Below the pieces are notes generated by a model, which worked only from the letters and a program-made list of their open reading frames with translations, was not told the DNA's origin and did not search any database. From assembly GCA_009693105.1 (NCBI GenBank), contig SHXV01000004.1, positions 1-55,231 of the forward strand: a DNA stretch of 55,231 nucleotides. The letters run 5' to 3'. Positions within the stretch are counted from its first letter, which is position 1; the number at the start of each line of letters is the position of its first letter. This document shows, one piece after another, positions 1-8,102 of this stretch. The stretch comes from Dehalococcoidia bacterium. Its GTDB lineage: Bacteria; Chloroflexota; Dehalococcoidia; SHXV01. Both the position numbers and the translations under genes were made by a program.

Positions 1-415
<415 letters not shown>

Positions 416-489
416 GCTTGAAAGCGGCTCCGGACAGAACGCTCGTTAGTAATCTTCTCTTCTTTGCAGCGGTGAACGTTGCGGTGTAT

Positions 490-564
<75 letters not shown>

Positions 565-613
565 AGTTGGTTTCGGTTCGGTCTTCCGGGCCGTCGTTAC
601 ATGTGTGCCTGCG

Positions 614-731
614 ACCTGGTCGCTAGAGCGAAGTGGACCCACCCGTTCTCATCTCGAACACGGCAGTGAAACGCTTCAGCGCCGACGATACTTGAGGGGC
701 AACTTTCCGGGAAAATAGGCCGCCGCCAGGT
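614..731 (+). rRNA. rrf: 5S ribosomal RNA
   Basis: This is a 118-base 5S gene. The terminal helix is ACCTGG (614-619) paired with CCAGGT (726-731). The internal ACCCGTTCTCATCTCGAACA segment is the conserved loop B/helix III region. It lies 49 bases after the tRNA and 11 bases before a strong hairpin. Confidence 0.95.
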
Positions 732-742
732 CATAGGAAAAT

Positions 743-772
743 GAAAGCCCGTACGGAAACGTACGGGCTTTC
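743..772 (+). terminator. rRNA operon terminator
   Basis: A perfect 13-bp stem, GAAAGCCCGTACG/CGTACGGGCTTTC, with a GAAA tetraloop lies directly behind 5S. It has no long T run after it, but the 3' arm ends in CTTTC. It separates the rRNA operon from ribD. Confidence 0.85.
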
Positions 773-834
773 ACCTTAGTGGGATGCTTGCATAGCGGAA
801 CCTGCGGGGCGGTGAGCCTCACCCCTTGCTGCTG

Positions 835-862
835 CGGACAGGCTGGCCTGAAGGCCTGTCCC
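835..862. repeat. imperfect palindrome between rRNA operon and ribD
   Basis: GGACAGGC and GCCTGTCC arms surround a 10-base loop in the spacer before ribD. It could fold as a hairpin. No conserved RFN (FMN riboswitch) boxes are seen around it, so no regulatory role is claimed. Confidence 0.4.
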
Positions 863-887
863 TACGGTTCTGGGGTAGCGCCGGTGT

Positions 888-893
888 TAGAAT
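888..893 (+). promoter_or_regulatory. -10 element of the rib operon (leaderless start)
   Basis: TAGAAT ends 8 bases before the ribD ATG (902). Transcription would therefore begin at or next to the start codon. No Shine-Dalgarno sequence precedes the ATG, which agrees with a leaderless mRNA. No good -35 box is visible. Confidence 0.55.
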
Positions 894-901
894 CGATTGC
901 G

Positions 902-2008
902 ATGAATGAAGCGAGCGTGGAATACATGGCGCGGGCGATCGCTCTGGGCGATGCGGTGCTGGGGACGACCAGCCCCAATCCGTCGGTGGGCGCCGTTATC
1001 GTGAAGGACGGGCGCATCGTGGGTGAGGGGGCTACGCTTCCGCCCGGCGGTGCCCACGCGGAGCGGGTGGCGCTGGCGATGGCCGGCGAGGCGGCGCGGG
1101 GGGCTGCGCTGTGGTGCACGCTTGAGCCCTGCCCGCACACCGGCCGGACGGGGCCCTGTACGGAGGCGATCATCGCGGCGGGAATCCGGGAGGTTCATTA
1201 TGCGCTGGATGACCCGGATGCGCTGGTGAATGGGGGCGGCCGGGCGGCGCTGGAGGGGGCGGGCATCGCGGTGTACGCGGGTGAGGGGGCGGAGGGGGCG
1301 CGGCGGTTGCACGAGGGGTTTTTGCATCAGCGCCGGACAGGGAGGCCGCTGGTAATCGCGAAGTTTGCGGCGAGTTTGGACGGGAAGATCGCGGCGACGG
1401 GTGGGGATTCGCGCTGGGTGAGCGGGCCGGAGACGCGGGCGTGGGCGCATCGGATGCGACCGACGTTGGACGCGATCATCGTTGGGGTGGAGACGGTGTT
1501 GATCGATAATCCGCTGTTGACAGCGCGCCCTGAGGGTATGACGGGGGCCGTGCATCAGCCGTTGCGGGTGGTGGTGGACTCCCGGGGGAGGACGCCGCTG
1601 GAGGCGAAGGTGCTTTCCCCCGGCGCTTCGACGCTTGTGGCGACGACGGCGCAGGCGGGCGGAGAGTGGCGGCGGGGGGTGACGGCCCGCGGTGCGGAGG
1701 TGGTGGAGTTGCCGCAGCGGGAAGGCCGGGTGAACCTGGCGGCGCTGGTCGATGAGCTGGGGAGACGGGGGGCGCTGCAGGTGTTGGTGGAGGGCGGCGG
1801 CGTGCTGCTGGGTGGGTTCTTCGACCTGGGGCTGGTTGATAAGGTGACGGCGGTGATCGCACCGCTGATCATCGGCGGAGAGTCGGCGGCGGTGGGCGGC
1901 CGGGGTGCGACTCGGATGGCGGACGCGCTGCGGTTGCGCGGTGTGGAGGTAACGCGGCTGGGGGATGACATCCTGGTGACGGGCTATACTCGGGGGGAGG
2001 GGGAGTAG
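902..2008 (+). CDS. ribD: bifunctional deaminase/reductase of riboflavin synthesis (RibD)
   Basis: RibD catalyses two early steps of riboflavin synthesis: deamination of the 2,5-diaminopyrimidine and NADPH reduction of its ribosyl chain. The 368-residue product has an N-terminal zinc deaminase domain with HAE (H52, E54) and PCxxxxxxxxC (C77, C86). The C-terminal reductase domain shows SLDGKIA, GVETVLIDNPLL and VEGGG motifs. The start at 902 follows a -10 box rather than an SD. An upstream in-frame ATG at 779 would add 41 residues that do not resemble the family. First gene of the rib operon; ribE starts 2 bases after its stop. Confidence 0.96.
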   Translation: MNEASVEYMARAIALGDAVLGTTSPNPSVGAVIVKDGRIVGEGATLPPGGAHAERVALAMAGEAARGAALWCTLEPCPHTGRTGPCTEAIIAAGIREVHYALDDPDALVNGGGRAALEGAGIAVYAGEGAEGARRLHEGFLHQRRTGRPLVIAKFAASLDGKIAATGGDSRWVSGPETRAWAHRMRPTLDAIIVGVETVLIDNPLLTARPEGMTGAVHQPLRVVVDSRGRTPLEAKVLSPGASTLVATTAQAGGEWRRGVTARGAEVVELPQREGRVNLAALVDELGRRGALQVLVEGGGVLLGGFFDLGLVDKVTAVIAPLIIGGESAAVGGRGATRMADALRLRGVEVTRLGDDILVTGYTRGEGE

Positions 2009-2010
2009 CG

Positions 2011-2595
2011 ATGTTCACGGGGATCATCGAAGAGGTTGGCACGGTGCGGGCAGCCGGGGAGGGGACGCTGGCCATCGACGCGGCGCTGACGCTGGGGGGG
2101 ACGAAGCCGGGCGATAGCATTTCCGTGAACGGGGTCGACCTGACGGTGGCGCAGCTGGACGAACGGGGGTTCGCCTTCAACGTGATGCCGGAGACATACC
2201 GCCGGAGCAGCCTGGGTGGGCTGAATGCGGGGGATGGGGTGAACCTGGAGCGGGCGATCGCGGCGGGGGATCGGTTCAGCGGGCACGTGGTGCGCGGGGT
2301 GGTGGAGGCGCGGGGAGCGCTGCTTGCGCTGACAGGGGAGGGCGACGCGATCCTGGCGCGCTACTCGACGCCCGCGGAGATCCTGCGGTATGTGATAATC
2401 AAGGGGCCGATCGCGGTGGACGGGGTAAGCCTGACCGTGGTGGCGAAGGATGAGGCGAGTTTCACCGTTTCGCTTGTGCGCTATACGCAGGAGCACACGA
2501 ACCTGACGCGACGTAAGCCCGGAGACGCCGTAAACTTGGAGACGGATATCCTGGCTCGCTATGTTGAGCAGCTGCTCCGCGAGATGCGGGGGTAA
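2011..2595 (+). CDS. ribE: riboflavin synthase, alpha chain
   Basis: The enzyme dismutates two 6,7-dimethyl-8-ribityllumazine molecules to riboflavin. The 194-residue protein begins with the signature MFTGIIEEVGTV. It has the two tandem lumazine-binding barrels expected: the first half to about residue 95, and the second beginning at FSGHVVRGVVEARG. It starts 2 bases after ribD, and its stop overlaps the Shine-Dalgarno sequence of ribBA. Length and order are typical of a rib operon. Confidence 0.96.
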   Translation: MFTGIIEEVGTVRAAGEGTLAIDAALTLGGTKPGDSISVNGVDLTVAQLDERGFAFNVMPETYRRSSLGGLNAGDGVNLERAIAAGDRFSGHVVRGVVEARGALLALTGEGDAILARYSTPAEILRYVIIKGPIAVDGVSLTVVAKDEASFTVSLVRYTQEHTNLTRRKPGDAVNLETDILARYVEQLLREMRG

Positions 2596-2608
2596 AGGAG
2601 AAGCGGGC

Positions 2609-3892
2609 GTGAGCAGAACGAACCACGGTCTGGCCACGATTGAGGAAGCGATAGCCGATTACCAGGCCGGGCGGTTGGTCATTATTGTTGATGATGAGGA
2701 CCGTGAGAACGAGGGCGACCTGACGATTCCCGCCCAGTTCGTCACGGCGGAGCACATCAACTTCATGACCCGCTATGGCCGCGGGCTTGTCTGTATTCCG
2801 ATGACGGGCGCGCGGCTGGATGAGCTGAAGATCCCGATGATGGTGAGCCGCTCCGAGCTGCACTTCGGGACGCCGTTCACGGTATCGGTGGAGGCAGCGG
2901 CGGGGATTTCCACGGGGGTATCGGCGGCGGACCGGGCCTACACCTGCCGGGTGCTCATCGATCCGTCCACCTGTCCTGAGGACCTGATCATGCCAGGGCA
3001 CATGTTTCCCCTGCGCGCGCGCGATGGCGGGGTGTTGGTGCGGGCGGGGCAAACGGAAGCGAGCGTCGACCTGTGCAAGCTGGCCGGGATATATCCGGCG
3101 GCGGTGCTGTGTGAGGTTATGCGCCCGAACGGGGAGATGGCGCGGTTGCCGCATCTGCGCACCCTGGCGCGGCGACACGGGATCAAGATCGTTTCCGTGG
3201 CCGACCTGATCGCCTACCGGCACCGGCAGGAGAAGCTGGTGGAACGGGTGACGGAGACGGTCATCCCCACGCGCTACGGGGAGTTCCTTGCCGTGGCCTA
3301 CAAGAGCATGACGGACCCGGATGAGCACCTGGCGCTGGTGCGGGGCGATATTAGCGGCGATGAGCCGGTGCTGGTGCGGGTACACAGCCAGTGCGTGACA
3401 GGGGATGTGTTCCATAGCTACCGCTGCGACTGTGGGGAGCAGGTGGAGCTGGCGCTGCAGCGCATCGCGGAGGCGGACCGGGGCGTGTTTGTCTATATGC
3501 GGCAGGAGGGGCGGGGAATAGGGCTGCACAACAAGCTGCGGGCGTATGCGCTGCAAGACACGGGCTTGGACACGGTGGAGGCGAACGAGGCACTGGGGTT
3601 CCCGGCCGATCGCCGGGATTACGGCATTGGCATGCAGATATTGGCGGACCTCGGGGTGCAGCGCATCCGGCTGTTGACGAACAACCCGGCCAAGCGCGCC
3701 GGCCTTTCCGGCTTTGGGCTGGACGTGGTGGAGCGCATTCCGCTGCAGACGGTGCCCAATCAGCATAACGTGCGCTACCTGGACACGAAGCGGACCAAGC
3801 TGGGCCACCTGCTCAAGTCGTCGCCGCCGCCGGGGGGAGCGCGCCGGCCGAAGCCGGGCGCCCCCGCACCGACCGGGGATGTCGTTGGGTAA
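2609..3892 (+). CDS. ribBA: bifunctional DHBP synthase / GTP cyclohydrolase II
   Basis: This fusion supplies both precursors of riboflavin: 3,4-dihydroxybutanone 4-phosphate from ribulose 5-phosphate, and the pyrimidine from GTP. The 427-residue product has the RibB acidic motif DDEDRENEGDL (28-38). The RibA half carries the zinc cysteines C262, C273 and C275 (HSQC...RCDCG) and the RQEGRGIGL motif. I chose the GTG start at 2609 because AAGGAG lies 8 bases upstream; the ATG at 2561 would sit inside ribE. The C-terminal tail is Pro/Gly/Ala rich and overlaps ribH by 14 bases. Confidence 0.95.
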   Translation: MSRTNHGLATIEEAIADYQAGRLVIIVDDEDRENEGDLTIPAQFVTAEHINFMTRYGRGLVCIPMTGARLDELKIPMMVSRSELHFGTPFTVSVEAAAGISTGVSAADRAYTCRVLIDPSTCPEDLIMPGHMFPLRARDGGVLVRAGQTEASVDLCKLAGIYPAAVLCEVMRPNGEMARLPHLRTLARRHGIKIVSVADLIAYRHRQEKLVERVTETVIPTRYGEFLAVAYKSMTDPDEHLALVRGDISGDEPVLVRVHSQCVTGDVFHSYRCDCGEQVELALQRIAEADRGVFVYMRQEGRGIGLHNKLRAYALQDTGLDTVEANEALGFPADRRDYGIGMQILADLGVQRIRLLTNNPAKRAGLSGFGLDVVERIPLQTVPNQHNVRYLDTKRTKLGHLLKSSPPPGGARRPKPGAPAPTGDVVG

Positions 3893-4355
3893 GGTGTTCG
3901 AGGGGTCCGGCGAGGGCGCGGGCCTGCGCATCGCCGTGGTCACGGCTCGGTTCAACGCGGAGATCACGGAGCGGATGCGCGCGGGGGCGCGGGAGGCGCT
4001 GCGGGCCGGCGGCGTAAGCGATGAGGACGTGGATGAGGCGTATGTGCCCGGCTCGTTCGAGTTGCCGCTGGCGGCCAAACGGCTGGCCGAGGCGGGGCGC
4101 TACGACGCCGTTATCTGTATCGGCGCGGTGATCCGGGGCGAGACGAGCCATGACACATACGTCGCAGGGCAGGCGGCGGCGGGTATCCAGCGGGCGGCGC
4201 TAGATACGGGGGTGCCGATCATCTTCGGCGTCATCACGACGCACACGCGCGAGCAGGCGCTGGACCGCGCCGGCGGGCGGACGAACAAGGGCGCGGACGC
4301 GGCGGCGACGGCGATCGCGATGGCGACACTGCTCAGGGCGATGGGAGCGGACTAG
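3879..4355 (+). CDS. ribH: 6,7-dimethyl-8-ribityllumazine synthase
   Basis: RibH condenses the pyrimidine and the dihydroxybutanone phosphate to make the substrate of RibE. The 158-residue protein has the expected blocks: VVTARFN near the N-terminus, GSFELPLAAK, GAVIRGETSHDTYV (with the catalytic histidine) and the late GVITTHTREQALDRAG. The start ATG at 3879 lies inside the end of ribBA (14-base overlap), which suggests translational coupling. It closes the riboflavin operon. Confidence 0.95.
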   Translation: MSLGKVFEGSGEGAGLRIAVVTARFNAEITERMRAGAREALRAGGVSDEDVDEAYVPGSFELPLAAKRLAEAGRYDAVICIGAVIRGETSHDTYVAGQAAAGIQRAALDTGVPIIFGVITTHTREQALDRAGGRTNKGADAAATAIAMATLLRAMGAD

Positions 4356-4448
4356 GTCCGGAGGTCGGGTCCTTCTACGCGCGGGCGGATAACCTGGATC
4401 CAGGGGCCGCCCGGTCCCCACGAACCGATGGGAACGGGAGGCTGGTAC

Positions 4449-4814
4449 ATGGGGCTTCTCATCCGCTGGGCGATCAACGCCATTGGCCTGCTGATCGCGG
4501 CGGGGATGGTGAGCGGGATCGAGCTGGAGGGGTGGGAATCGACGCTGCTGACGGCGGCGTTATTCGGACTGGTGAACGCGTTTATCCGCCCCTTTGTCAT
4601 GCTGATGAGCTGCCTCCTGCAGGTGCTGACGCTAGGACTGTTCACCCTGATCGTGAACACGGGGATGCTGGGGCTGACGGCGTGGGCGGCGGGGCAGGTG
4701 GGGCTGGCCTTCCGGGTGGACGGGGTGAGGGCGGCGTTCTTGGGGGCGCTGGTGATCTCCCTGGTCAGCTTTACCCTGACACGGTTCTCTCCTTCCCCCC
4801 GGCGCGGACGCTGA
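4449..4814 (+). CDS. small four-helix membrane protein, phage holin 4 / YvlD family
   Basis: The 121-residue product is almost entirely hydrophobic with about four membrane segments. The sequence GLVNAFIRPF followed by LTLGLFTLIVNTGML is the recognisable core of the phage_holin_4_2 (PF04020) family. Members are common chromosomal membrane proteins of unknown role and do not indicate a prophage. I prefer the ATG at 4449, with GGGAGG 7 bases upstream, to the ATG at 4428. The gene follows ribH by 93 bases in the same direction. Confidence 0.8.
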   Translation: MGLLIRWAINAIGLLIAAGMVSGIELEGWESTLLTAALFGLVNAFIRPFVMLMSCLLQVLTLGLFTLIVNTGMLGLTAWAAGQVGLAFRVDGVRAAFLGALVISLVSFTLTRFSPSPRRGR

Positions 4815-4863
4815 CGTTGCGGTCCGGGCGGACCAGCCCTCCTTTCCCACTCATCTGTGAACG

Positions 4864-4892
4864 TTGACACGAAGACATCCCCCTCGTAGAAT
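4864..4892 (+). promoter_or_regulatory. sigma-70-type promoter for the MerR-like regulator
   Basis: TTGACA (4864-4869) and TAGAAT (4887-4892) are separated by exactly 17 bases. The start codon is at 4935, giving a leader of about 35 bases with an SD-like AGGGAG. Confidence 0.8.
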
Positions 4893-4934
4893 TCTCACGA
4901 AACGGTCGGTCTCCTGGAGAAATAGGGAGATTTA

Positions 4935-5606
4935 GTGACATTTCGCTCCGCATCTCCCCCTGCCCTGCCTTCCGAGTCCACACGATGGGCCTCCCTCGGG
5001 CGCGCCTGCCGCATGCTGGGGGTGAACGAGTCCACGCTGCGCCGCTGGGCGGATGAAGGGCAGGTGCGGTCCTATCGCACGCCGGGGGGGCACCGCCGGT
5101 TCGCGGAGAGCGACCTACTGACGCTGGTGAACTCCGGCGGGCGAACGGATGGGCAGCCCTATCGCCGGCTGGGCAACGTGGCGCTGGCGCGCATCCGGCG
5201 TGACCTGAGCCGGGAACGGGGCCACAGCGCCTCCTGGTACGAAGGGACAGCGAGCGAGGAGTCCCGAGACCGGTTGCGGCTGCTGGGTCGGCGGCTGGTC
5301 GACCTGGTGCCCGATTACCTGGCCCGGCGGGGACGCGGCCAGATCGAGACGGAGGCGGGGGAGATCGGCCACGAGTACGGACGGGAGCTGAGCCGCATCG
5401 GCCTGTCTTCACGGGAGGCGGTGCAGGCGTTCACGTTCTTCCGCAACGGGCTGACGGAGGCGGCGAAGCAGTTCGCCGGCCGGGACGGGCTGGCCGCGGA
5501 GGACGCGGAGCGAGCACGGGAACAGATCATCGCGCTGGCGGACGTGGTACTGCTGGCACTGCTGGAATCGTACGAGCCGGGGGCGGCGCCCCCATCGACA
5601 TCCTGA
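4935..5606 (+). CDS. MerR/excisionase-like HTH regulator with C-terminal helical sensor domain
   Basis: The N-terminal ~70 residues form a MerR-type winged helix (LGRACRMLGVNESTLRRWAD, then the wing RSYRTPGGHRRFAESDL). The remaining ~150 residues are helical, with blocks such as GHEYGRELSRIGLSSREAV and AFTFFRNGLTEA. They look like the RsbR-N/globin-like all-helical sensor domains attached to such regulators, although I cannot name the family with certainty. GTG start at 4935 with AGGGAG nearby. It precedes an aldo/keto reductase by 19 bases, so it may regulate that gene and its own promoter. Ligand unknown. Confidence 0.75.
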   Translation: MTFRSASPPALPSESTRWASLGRACRMLGVNESTLRRWADEGQVRSYRTPGGHRRFAESDLLTLVNSGGRTDGQPYRRLGNVALARIRRDLSRERGHSASWYEGTASEESRDRLRLLGRRLVDLVPDYLARRGRGQIETEAGEIGHEYGRELSRIGLSSREAVQAFTFFRNGLTEAAKQFAGRDGLAAEDAERAREQIIALADVVLLALLESYEPGAAPPSTS

Positions 5607-5625
5607 GACAGGACGAGGTGGAATA

Positions 5626-6636
5626 ATGCGATACCGTGAACTGGGGAGCACGGGCATCCAGCTCTCCGAGCTGGGTTTCGGCGTGTGGACGCTGAGCACG
5701 GGGTGGTGGGGGACGTACAGCGATGACGAGGCGGTGGCGCTGCTCCGGGCCGCCTACGAGCGGGGGGTGACCTTCTTCGACGCCGCCGACTCCTACGGGA
5801 ACGGGCGGTCGGAGGAGCTGCTGGCGAAGGCGTTCGGCGGGCAGCGGGACCGGATCGTGATCGGCACCAAGTTCGGGTACGACTTCTATACGAACGGCGG
5901 CGAGCGCAACGGGCAGCGGGAGCTTCCGCAGGACTGGTCGCCGGCCTTTGTGCGCAACGCGCTGGAACAGAGCCTGCGCCGGCTGGGGACGAACTACGTG
6001 GACGTGTACCAGCTGCACAACCCGAAGATGGACGCGATGGACAACGATGCCCTGTGGGCCACGCTGGAGGACCTGCGACGGGAGGGGACGATCCGCTCTT
6101 TCGGTCCGGCACTGGGCCCGGCGATCGGCTGGCAGAAGGAGGGCGAGAAGGCGCTGCTCAGCCGCGATTGCGACGTGCTGCACCAGATCTACAACGTGTT
6201 GGAGCAGGACCCGGGACAGGCGCTGGCGCACCTGGCGCGGGAGCGGGGCGCGGGCGTGATCGCGCGGGTAACGCACGCCTCCGGGCTGCTGGAGGGCAAG
6301 TACACGGAAGATACGACGTTCGACGAGAACGACCACCGGCGCCACCGGCCCAGGGGCTGGCTGACCACGGGTCTGAAGATGGTGGACACGCTGCAGTTCC
6401 TGGTCCGCCCGGACCGCACGATCGGGCAGGCGGCGCTGCGCTGGCTGCTGGCGGACCCGAATATGGCCTCCGTGCTGCCCAACATCTACAAGATGGAGCA
6501 GCTTGTGGAGTTCGCCGGGGCGGCAGACTCACCGGACCTGACGGAGGATGAGATGGCGCGGGTGGCGGACCTATACGCGCACCGCTTCTACCTGGAGCCG
6601 GAGGAGTACGCGCCGCTGGGCGCGGTCAAGGGGTAG
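5626..6636 (+). CDS. aldo/keto reductase
   Basis: NADPH-dependent oxidoreductase of the AKR superfamily. The 336-residue protein begins MRYRELGSTGIQLSELGFG and shows the catalytic tetrad D52, Y57 (in DSYGNGRSEE), K82 (GTKFGYD) and H131 (YQLHNP). GAGGTGG precedes the ATG. It starts 19 bases after the MerR-like gene and ends 3 bases before the HemQ-like gene, so the three are probably one transcript. Substrate is unknown; the neighbours do not define it. Confidence 0.88.
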   Translation: MRYRELGSTGIQLSELGFGVWTLSTGWWGTYSDDEAVALLRAAYERGVTFFDAADSYGNGRSEELLAKAFGGQRDRIVIGTKFGYDFYTNGGERNGQRELPQDWSPAFVRNALEQSLRRLGTNYVDVYQLHNPKMDAMDNDALWATLEDLRREGTIRSFGPALGPAIGWQKEGEKALLSRDCDVLHQIYNVLEQDPGQALAHLARERGAGVIARVTHASGLLEGKYTEDTTFDENDHRRHRPRGWLTTGLKMVDTLQFLVRPDRTIGQAALRWLLADPNMASVLPNIYKMEQLVEFAGAADSPDLTEDEMARVADLYAHRFYLEPEEYAPLGAVKG

Positions 6637-6639
6637 GCG

Positions 6640-7353
6640 ATGACGAACGAAGCAACGCCGGCGGCGGCGCCGCGGCAGTACATCAAGTTCACCTTCTTCA
6701 AGGTGCGGCCGGAGTGGCGGCTGCTGCCGGAAGGGGAGCGCCGGGAGTCCCGAGAGACGTTCGCCGATGTGCTGGAGCAATCGGCGGAGACGGTGTTCAC
6801 GCGGACGTACAGCACGGTGGGCATGCGGGGCGACTGCGATTTCCTGGTGTGGCAGGCGGCGATGAGCCTGGAGGCGATCCAGGAGGTGACGACGCGGCTG
6901 TTGAGCACAAAGCTGGGTGCTTACCTCGGCACGGCCCACTCCTACCTGGCGATGACGAAACGATCGGTGTACATCGACAACCACAGCCATGAGGGGCAGG
7001 ACGGCCGGCGCACGCGCATCCGACCGGCGGACCGACGCTACTTCTTTGTCTACCCGTTCGTAAAGACGCGGGAGTGGTACCAGCTTCCCTTTGAACAGCG
7101 GCAGGAGATCATGGACTCGCACATTAAGCTGGGGACGAAGTACTCCCGGGTGAAGTTGAACACGACCTATTCGTTCGGGATCGACGACCAGGAGTTCGTG
7201 GTGGCGTTTGAGACGGACCACCCGGAGGATTTCCTGGACCTGGTGATGGAGCTGCGGGAGACGAAGTCGAGCCTGTTCACGCTGCGGGACACCCCGATTT
7301 TCACCTGCATCGCCGGGGATGCGGCAGCGGTGCTGGACACGCTGGGGGGCTGA
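6640..7353 (+). CDS. hemQ: chlorite-dismutase-family heme protein (HemQ / coproheme decarboxylase candidate)
   Basis: The 237-residue protein has the family core YPFVKTREWYQL followed by EIMDSHIKLGTKY and YSFGIDDQEFVVAFETD. H161 aligns with the proximal heme ligand. Y138 of YPF aligns with the tyrosine that HemQ enzymes use to decarboxylate coproheme III. The distal arginine needed for chlorite breakdown is not seen; a tyrosine sits in that block, so a true chlorite dismutase is unlikely. It starts 3 bases after the aldo/keto reductase and lies directly upstream of siroheme/heme genes. This supports, but does not prove, a role in the coproporphyrin-dependent heme route. Confidence 0.8.
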   Translation: MTNEATPAAAPRQYIKFTFFKVRPEWRLLPEGERRESRETFADVLEQSAETVFTRTYSTVGMRGDCDFLVWQAAMSLEAIQEVTTRLLSTKLGAYLGTAHSYLAMTKRSVYIDNHSHEGQDGRRTRIRPADRRYFFVYPFVKTREWYQLPFEQRQEIMDSHIKLGTKYSRVKLNTTYSFGIDDQEFVVAFETDHPEDFLDLVMELRETKSSLFTLRDTPIFTCIAGDAAAVLDTLGG

Positions 7354-7356
7354 CCA

Positions 7357-7394
7357 AGCTGAGCCTAGACCCGCCAGCCTGAGCCTGGACCCGC
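7357..7394. repeat. tandem pair of a short intergenic repeat
   Basis: Two 20-base units sharing GAGCCTnGACCCGC stand head to tail (7358-7373 and 7377-7393) after hemQ. A third degenerate copy (GGCTGAGCCTGCACCCG) follows hemB at 13024. Function unknown. Confidence 0.5.
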
Positions 7395-7454
7395 ATTTGG
7401 CTGCCGCGCCGATGAAGAAACGGCAGAGCGCAAGGCGACAGGAAAGCGAGAATC

Positions 7455-8090
7455 ATGGGGTACTACCCGGTGTTCCTGGACCTGACCGGTCGCCGCTGCC
7501 TTGTGGTGGGCGGGGGAACGGTGGGCGCGCGCAAGGTGGAGGGCCTGTTGACCGCGGGCGGGGCGGTGACGGTGATCAGCCCGGCGCTGTCTCCGGCACT
7601 GCGGGTGCTGGAGGAGGCGGGTCGGATCACGACAGTGGGGCGGGAATATCGCAGGGGCGACGCCGCCGGGTACGACCTGTGCATGATCGCGACGGACGAC
7701 GGGGTAGCGAACGCGGAGGTGGCGCGAGACTGCCGGAAGCAACGGGTGCTGGTGAATGCGGCGGATGATCCGCCGAACTGCGACTTCATCCTGCCCTCCG
7801 TCCTGAGGCGGGGCGACCTTCAGATTGCCGTGTCCACGGGGGGGCGGAGCCCGGCGCTGTCCCGCAAGGTACGGGAGGAGCTGGAGCCGTTGTTCGGCGA
7901 GGAGTACGCGGAGCTGGCGGCTCTGAGCGGGGAGGTGCGGGACGCGCTAAAGCGCGAAGGACGCACGTTCCCCTCATCGGCGTGGCTGCGAGCGCTGACG
8001 CCGGAGCTGCGGGAGCTGCTGCGGCAGAACCGGCGGGCCGAGGCACGGGCGCAGCTTATCGAAGGATTACGGGCGGGCGTGGCCCGCTAA
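7455..8090 (+). CDS. precorrin-2 dehydrogenase / sirohydrochlorin ferrochelatase-type (siroheme synthase N-terminal domain)
   Basis: NAD-dependent oxidation of precorrin-2 to sirohydrochlorin, with possible iron insertion to siroheme (Met8/CysG-N family). The 211-residue protein begins YYPVFLDLTGRRCLVVGGG, a Rossmann fold with GGGTVGARK. It continues with the family blocks VNAADDPPNCDFILPS and STGGRSPALSRKVREELE. It contains no methyltransferase domain; that activity is in the cobA-hemD fusion two genes downstream. Together they replace a CysG. The ATG at 7455 is preceded by AGGAAAG. Confidence 0.92.
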   Translation: MGYYPVFLDLTGRRCLVVGGGTVGARKVEGLLTAGGAVTVISPALSPALRVLEEAGRITTVGREYRRGDAAGYDLCMIATDDGVANAEVARDCRKQRVLVNAADDPPNCDFILPSVLRRGDLQIAVSTGGRSPALSRKVREELEPLFGEEYAELAALSGEVRDALKREGRTFPSSAWLRALTPELRELLRQNRRAEARAQLIEGLRAGVAR

Positions 8091-8102
8091 CGAGGACGGG
8101 AT

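Noticed and set aside
773-901. FMN riboswitch upstream of ribD
   Set aside because: The spacer has a palindrome, but the conserved RFN-element boxes are absent, and a -10 box directly before ribD leaves no room for a leader.
2462-4078. 538-residue minus-strand frame across the rib operon
   Set aside because: Antisense shadow of ribE-ribBA-ribH; no motifs and no SD. The same applies to 44649-46499 opposite sufB and to similar long minus frames elsewhere.
4449-4814. Prophage marker (holin)
   Set aside because: The phage_holin_4 name is historical; no other phage genes are near and the family is common on chromosomes.
6640-7353. True chlorite dismutase
   Set aside because: The distal arginine block of chlorite dismutases is not present, while the HemQ-type tyrosine and heme histidine are.
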